Part shown: positions 59,101 to 64,000 of the stretch, piece by piece
Position numbering within the stretch: position 1 is the first letter of the stretch
How the letters are laid out: each line of letters opens with the position of its first letter
NCBI GenBank assembly: GCA_002005505.1
Contig: KV908403.1
Coordinates: 61,288 to 125,287, forward strand
Length of the DNA stretch: 64,000 bases
Direction: 5' to 3'
DNA from: Botryococcus braunii
Taxonomy: Eukaryota; Chlorophyta; Trebouxiophyceae
Notes under the pieces: model-generated
The model's input: the letters and a program-made list of their open reading frames with translations, nothing else
Told to the model about the DNA's origin: nothing
The model's database searches: none
Position numbers and translations under genes: made by a program

Positions 59101-60519
59101 TGTACAACCAGCAGCAAATTGACGTTCAAAAAAGATTGCAGCCCCCACAGGTGAGCATCGGAGCATTGGAGATGGAGCTCGATGGTGCAGCCCTACGTAG
59201 GTATACAGCCAGAGGCCTTCCTAGCTAGATGGGCCTGGATTCACGTCAGCTAGCTTGACCCTGCGGGTATCATCGTCACCTGAAGGTAAAGCCAATATTG
59301 ATTCCGCCCATGTAGCTGAATATTTAATGTAGGTGTCGTACATGTACATGTACATGTACAGCGCTATAGCTCAAGGACGCATAGCTCGGTGTCCCTCACC
59401 TCGGTGTCAACCCGTACCGATATGTAGACTAAGCACAACACCTACATATATTACCTAGGAGCCTACGTTGGCTACTAGCGAGTTGGGTGACGTGAACCTA
59501 CAGGCTACGGATGCCCAGGCTAAAGATTGGAGAAACCCTGCTTGCCGCAGATGGTCCGCTTGGACACTAACGGGTGCTGTAGCCCAGATCTGGTCACTAT
59601 AACGGGACGTTATTTGCCCAACTGGATACTGGACACGGGTTGGTGCGTCCCACCCTGCACACATGCTGACTCCGGGCACATTGCTAGGAAAACCATATAA
59701 ACTTGTCATTGTGGCACGACGTCAATGAGCAATCTTCAAGGGCCTAACCATTCTGTACTGGCTGCAGCTTGCATAAAGAAAAATTCACCACTTCCATACC
59801 CCTGTGTAACTACATTGTTATAACTGGGCATCAGACCATATCAGATCTGCTTTGGCTGCCATACATGTATATACTTCGGAGATCTGAGGCTGTAAAGAAT
59901 CGGGACGGCGCTGTCAGCATGATCTCGAGATCTTGACCCAAAGATTCTCTTCCGAGCTCGTCCAGACTCTGAATTCAAGATACTCTAACTATTAATGACC
60001 CTTAAGAGAAAGCTTTCTCAACGGAGAGATAATGCACTAAATTCGTATATCAGGCCTGAAATTTATCAGGCCCTAGCGCTTGAAATTTGGCATGTGGCAT
60101 GAACTTGACCGTACTGCCTGTATTTGGCGGCCTCGAGGAACAGTTCTAGCTAGACGTTTGTGTGCCTAACATCTAACCCTAGATCTAGAACTGGTCAAAT
60201 GCATGACATACTCAGCTTCAGATCAACTTCTCGAGAACGCATACGTATCCATGATCATGGATACGTTTATGAATGGGTTCCCCTGTGATACTTCATGCGG
60301 AAGGAGATGGGCGTCCACTTGACATAAGGCTCAGCCTTGATATATATAGGTCTGACCACACTCTTTTCCTCCCGTAAACTTTAGTGCGCGTCCGCCTATA
60401 GGTAGCTACAAGCATGTACGGCTTCAAGCTTTGTGAACCATGTTCAGCTCTTGCTTGGAGAGGCTCAAAGTAGCCTCATCTCAAAGCATCTCCGGTCTCT
60501 TACTAGAGATTTCTGCAGA

Positions 60520-60612
60520 GATCTAAGTGATCCAATGGAGATTTCCATTGGATCACTTAGATCTCCATTGGATCACTTAGATTTCTGCAGAAATCTAAGT
60601 GATCCAATGTCA
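60520..60612. repeat. Nested inverted repeats
   Basis: ATCTAAGTGATCCAATG occurs in both orientations four times within about 90 bp, with a second palindrome around TTTCTGCAGAAA. The segment can fold in several alternative hairpins. Confidence 0.9.
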
Positions 60613-61073
60613 CAGCTGAGCACCTTCACATACATCTCTAAGTGGATGCCAGTGTGCTCTACATATGTGCTCATATATGAGCCATCCGAATTGCTCCATT
60701 CGGGGTGCTCCCTGATTCATCAAATCACTCATAGATGAATTTTGTTTACCTAATTATAATGTCATCTTTCATTAAGAAAGGCACCGGAAGGCTTCCCAGC
60801 CACAGCCTTTTGCAGCTGAGGAGCCAGCTGTGCCATGGAATTACGCAATTATCTCTTTCAATTCAAAAAACCCTCAAAAGACTTCCGGTTCCGGAACCTA
60901 ATTGCCTCAAATTTCCGAAATGGAGCCCTTACCTACTGCAAACTAACCTATGTGTAACCTTCAAAGACGTCCAATTTGAAGGAGCAAACTGTATAGCGAT
61001 ATACCGATATATACTATATATCGATGTGGGCCAGGGTTTCAGTCAATCTTACAAATACGCTGGTGCAGCGAAC

Positions 61074-61223
61074 TTTGGCGGATGATACTGACCCACACGG
61101 CCTATTCCACTCATCGCCCGGCCAGCCCGCGATGCCCTGACCAGTAAACGCTGTCCCGTCCCACAACCCAACTTCTTCAAAGTCCACGAAGCTGGGGACA
61201 GGGTCATCCGCCACCGTGACCCG
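61074..61223 (-). CDS. Possible internal exon of an unidentified gene
   Basis: A 150-bp open segment bounded on minus by an AG acceptor (GGTACAG) and a GT donor (AAA|GTTCGC), phase 0 at both ends. It reads RVTVADDPVPSFVDFEEVG and continues with GLWDGTAFTGQGIAGWPGDE. The composition is protein-like but I recognise no family and could not connect it in phase to the candidate exons at 63 kb. Confidence 0.3.
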
Positions 61224-63035
61224 CTGTACCATTGTTGGTGTTGCTGTTGTTGTTGCTGTTGGTGTTGCTGTTGTTGTTGTGTGAGTGTGTGTGTGGGGGG
61301 GGGGGGGGATGCACCCCCACACGCACGTGAGTGTGGACGTGCGCACGCGTCCGCCCCTCAATTTCCTTCTACGGGTTCGATATTACTTGACCTTGTACTT
61401 CAAACAGGATGTGCAAAATTGTCGTGTTCAGAGAGCCCTCCTGCTTGTGATGTCCCACATTGATGGTGACGTGGGGATGATCAGGAGGTGATCGTCTGGT
61501 CCCCAATGGCTGTCGCAACCATGTGAGGGATGTTGAGCGGGCTAGGGCATGAGAGGCAGCCCCTCATCGATAAGGTCCACCTTTCGGTATGCTGCCCCTC
61601 AGAAAGAGAGCGAGTGGCTGCCCTCACGGGAATTTTGGTTGGGAAAACGCCCTCAAACCTTGAAGGCCTAGCAATGCTGCAGAATTTGGGTGTGAAGTAT
61701 ACTTCACGACTCCCCTTTACCACGTATAAATCTGTACACACGCCTCGCAAACGAAATATAAGTCCAAAAGCAATTAAAGGTACAGAGCAATCACCGGACC
61801 TCCAGGTTCAACTAAGGATATGGGAAACTACCAAAGAACTCAGTTTGCCCTCTTTCCGATCTGACTTGACACACGTGCAGACTGCAGTGTCAGACACTAT
61901 TGTCTTGTAAGCAAGGTCCCAGGTGGGTCCCAGGTGGGTCCCAGCTCACTATCCTATTCCCAACCAGCAGATGAGGCGGTACAGATGGGAAGCATTGAGA
62001 CTGACAGTTTCCTGGCCTCCTCACAAAGCCAGATTGCTTTTATGAAATAATCATGCAAACAGGCCAGTCACGTGGTCCCCACAAGTAGGCACCAATGAGT
62101 CCCTGTCATGGGGACCAATCCAAACTCACAGTACTGCACACAGGGTCAATGAAACTTGCATAGTCTCATGAGCCGGGCTGTCCGCGCCATCCAGGTGACC
62201 GCCTGCCTTCGTCAGCACAATGCTCCAAGTAAGCATGCATGCTTGCCAAAGGCACGTTTCGTCGGCAGCCCTGTTCGATGCTCATCCCTGACATGGTCGA
62301 ATGCAACTTTCAAAGGCCTGTGCAGCTTCACACTGGGATCTCTCCGGATGGGAATGGCCCTCTGATTACACTCAGTGGCCCTCTCATAAAGCTTCCCACA
62401 AATTTGCAGACTTGGAAAACTTCCACTCAAGTTGCCCCCGCCACACTGCAGACATGGGGAACTTCTCCTAACTTCAGAAAGCTCCGCACAGGCTATCGAC
62501 TTCAAGTACATGTACTAACCACCTTCAGAACATGCCCCCTACACTTGCAGACATGCGAAACTTCTACCATCGAGTACATCTTCAGCTCTACCACGTGTTA
62601 GGTCCATGGAAGTCCTGCGCCCCGCAAGTGTCAGAGACTTCAAATATGACCTCCCCCATCACCACGCTCCCAACGTGCTCGTGACTTCAGAGACATCTAC
62701 TGACCACCCTTAGCGCACTCGCCCCAACAGTAGCAGACCTGGGAATTTCAGACTGGCCTCCATTAGAGTCCTCCTCACCGCCGCCGCCGGCGTATGTGAA
62801 CTTCCACTGACCTTCATGACGTTCCTCTCCGCATGCTGCAGACTTCACGTGCAAACAATTTTGAGTCTAAATACTTGCTTACCGCGACCAGGCTAAGCGC
62901 CCCACCAGCTCCAGAGGAACATCTGGCGACCCAAGAGAGGCTTGGTTATTAGCAGCACGGAAGCGTTTGGAGCCGTGAGGAATCTTGAGGCTACCTGTGG
63001 CCTCAGACATGCTGTGCTGGAAGGGGGCGACTCAC
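61224..63035. other. Unassigned sequence between candidate exons
   Basis: Contains a triplicated GTCCCAGGTGG motif (61916-61945) and open but unrecognised frames on both strands (61530-61910, 62212-62511). The minus-strand segment 62883-63011 (LKIPHGSKRFRAANN, then PDVPLELVGRLAWSR before a GTAAGC) may be another exon, but no plausible intron links it to its neighbour. Confidence 0.4.
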
Positions 63036-63340
63036 TCCGGGACTTCGGAGGGGTCACAGGGAATTTCGCCCATGGCCGAGACACGGTCAAATTCGCAGGT
63101 GAGCGGGACGGGTGGGATTTCCAGGCGAGAGGCGGTTTTGGTGAGGCTGATAATGGCGTGGGTGGCCGCCTTGGGCAAGCGGGTTACGACCTTGTACCGC
63201 GAGCCGGCAAAATAGTCGGTGAGTTCCCACACAAAGTCGGGGGGCCCGATCCCGTCCTCATGTGTGCCGCCTCGCAACCGAGTTGCCAAAAAAGGATGCG
63301 TTTCTTTGCTCACCAGGCGATATGTGTCCACGACCATCAT
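63036..63340 (-). CDS. Possible exon(s) of an unidentified gene
   Basis: Minus-strand frame reading MMVVDTYRLVSKETHPFLAT, then GPPDFVWELTDYFAGSRYKV and LPKAATHAIISLTKTASRLE, GC-rich like the confirmed exons. It either stops at SEVPE (TGA) or is spliced at a good donor GTGAGT (63030-63035). A 57-bp intron inside it is also possible. I do not recognise the family. The gene would continue off the right side of the candidate region. Confidence 0.35.
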
Positions 63341-63901
63341 GCCCTGCCCGGTACCGCACATCCAAATTCAAAGGAAGATTGGAGACCATTTCCTGCTCAG
63401 GGACTTGTTGAGGGGATCACACGAACGGTGGACTTTTCAGAGCCGAGGAAGTGAATGCATCCTTGCTTTCTACATGGGAACCAGACAGATGTAGCCTGCA
63501 TCAACATCCTGACATGAAATGTTCTTCAGTAAAACAACAATTTGAGGTTTAGGTCAGCAAATCTGGTGCAGAAACCGTTTTATACCCAGGGAATCTATGT
63601 GCAAGCAGCAAGTTTGCCGATCAGAGGCTTGGGGGAGAAGAGCTACAGTAAACCACTCGTGTGCAAAAGCACACTTGCCTGTCCCCAGGGCTCATGCAAT
63701 TCCCGTCCTCCCACTCATCCACACATTCCAAAAAGAAATCAATGAGGCGTTAGGATCAATAATGATAAAATTAACATAATCGAGAGGATTCGGGTGCCGC
63801 TCTTCAGGGCTTATAACGCCAATAGTGAGACATGCTTCCTGGCGTGTTGCCTCACAATGTGGAAGACAGGTTCTTAGTATGTCATTCTCTTCACCATAAG
63901 G

Positions 63902-63903
<2 letters not shown>
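63341..63903. other. Unassigned right end
   Basis: No recognisable coding or RNA feature; open frames are short and lack similarity I know. Confidence 0.5.

Positions 63904-63992
<89 letters not shown>
63904..63992. repeat. (CA)n microsatellite at window end
   Basis: About 90 bp of pure CA turning into AAAGAGAGA at the window edge, probably another CA/GA compound tract cut by the window. Confidence 0.97.
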
Positions 63993-63994
<2 letters not shown>

Positions 63995-64000
63995 GAGAGA

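Overview
This is nuclear DNA from a green-lineage eukaryote, most likely a streptophyte (charophyte-type) alga. The genes are split by many introns, and the gene set is plant-like: a plastid fibrillin, the rbcL-mRNA factor MRL1, the plant topoisomerase VI partner BIN4 and a plant-type RPT2 with a GEPGTGKT P-loop. An intact Ty1/copia element is present, and very long (TG)n, (GA)n, (AAC)n and (AAT)n tracts fill introns and intergenic DNA. I see no operons, Shine-Dalgarno sites or CRISPR arrays. The exact species is inference.

Layout, left to right: a 4-exon PAP/fibrillin gene (2182-4864, minus); a complete, apparently very young Ty1/copia retrotransposon (6166-13305, minus) inserted into a (GA)n microsatellite; a gene-poor stretch; a 13-exon MRL1 gene (16907-27177, plus); a gene-poor stretch; two tandem B-type cyclin genes (32316-37901 and 41370-44239, both minus); a 5-exon BIN4 gene (46321-48432, minus); an 11-exon 26S proteasome subunit RPT2 gene (50446-55784, minus); then about 8 kb of repeat-rich DNA with weak unidentified coding signal near 61-63 kb. 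I joined exons by hand from splice dinucleotides, reading phase and family similarity. All six gene models close in frame across 43 introns.

The most unusual part is the retrotransposon. Upstream of its 1800-codon Gag-Pol frame is a 90-aa ORF whose N-terminus contains RTKQTARK, identical to histone H3 residues 2-9 (with Lys4 and Lys9). The stop codon of this leader ORF overlaps the Gag-Pol start as ATGA. The element also seems to use a half-tRNA primer (the anticodon-loop end of initiator tRNA-Met), has identical 691-bp LTRs that each carry an internal 143-bp duplication, and has a 5-bp target duplication GAGAG.

Other signals are many unrelated perfect hairpins or palindromes (up to 62 bp), a GC-AG intron in the fibrillin gene, a splice-donor set rich in C at +4, and several dispersed repeat fragments. 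Functionally, MRL1 and the fibrillin act in the plastid. The two cyclins, BIN4 and RPT2 belong to cell-cycle, endoreduplication and protein-degradation pathways, but nothing in the sequence shows that their adjacency is regulatory.
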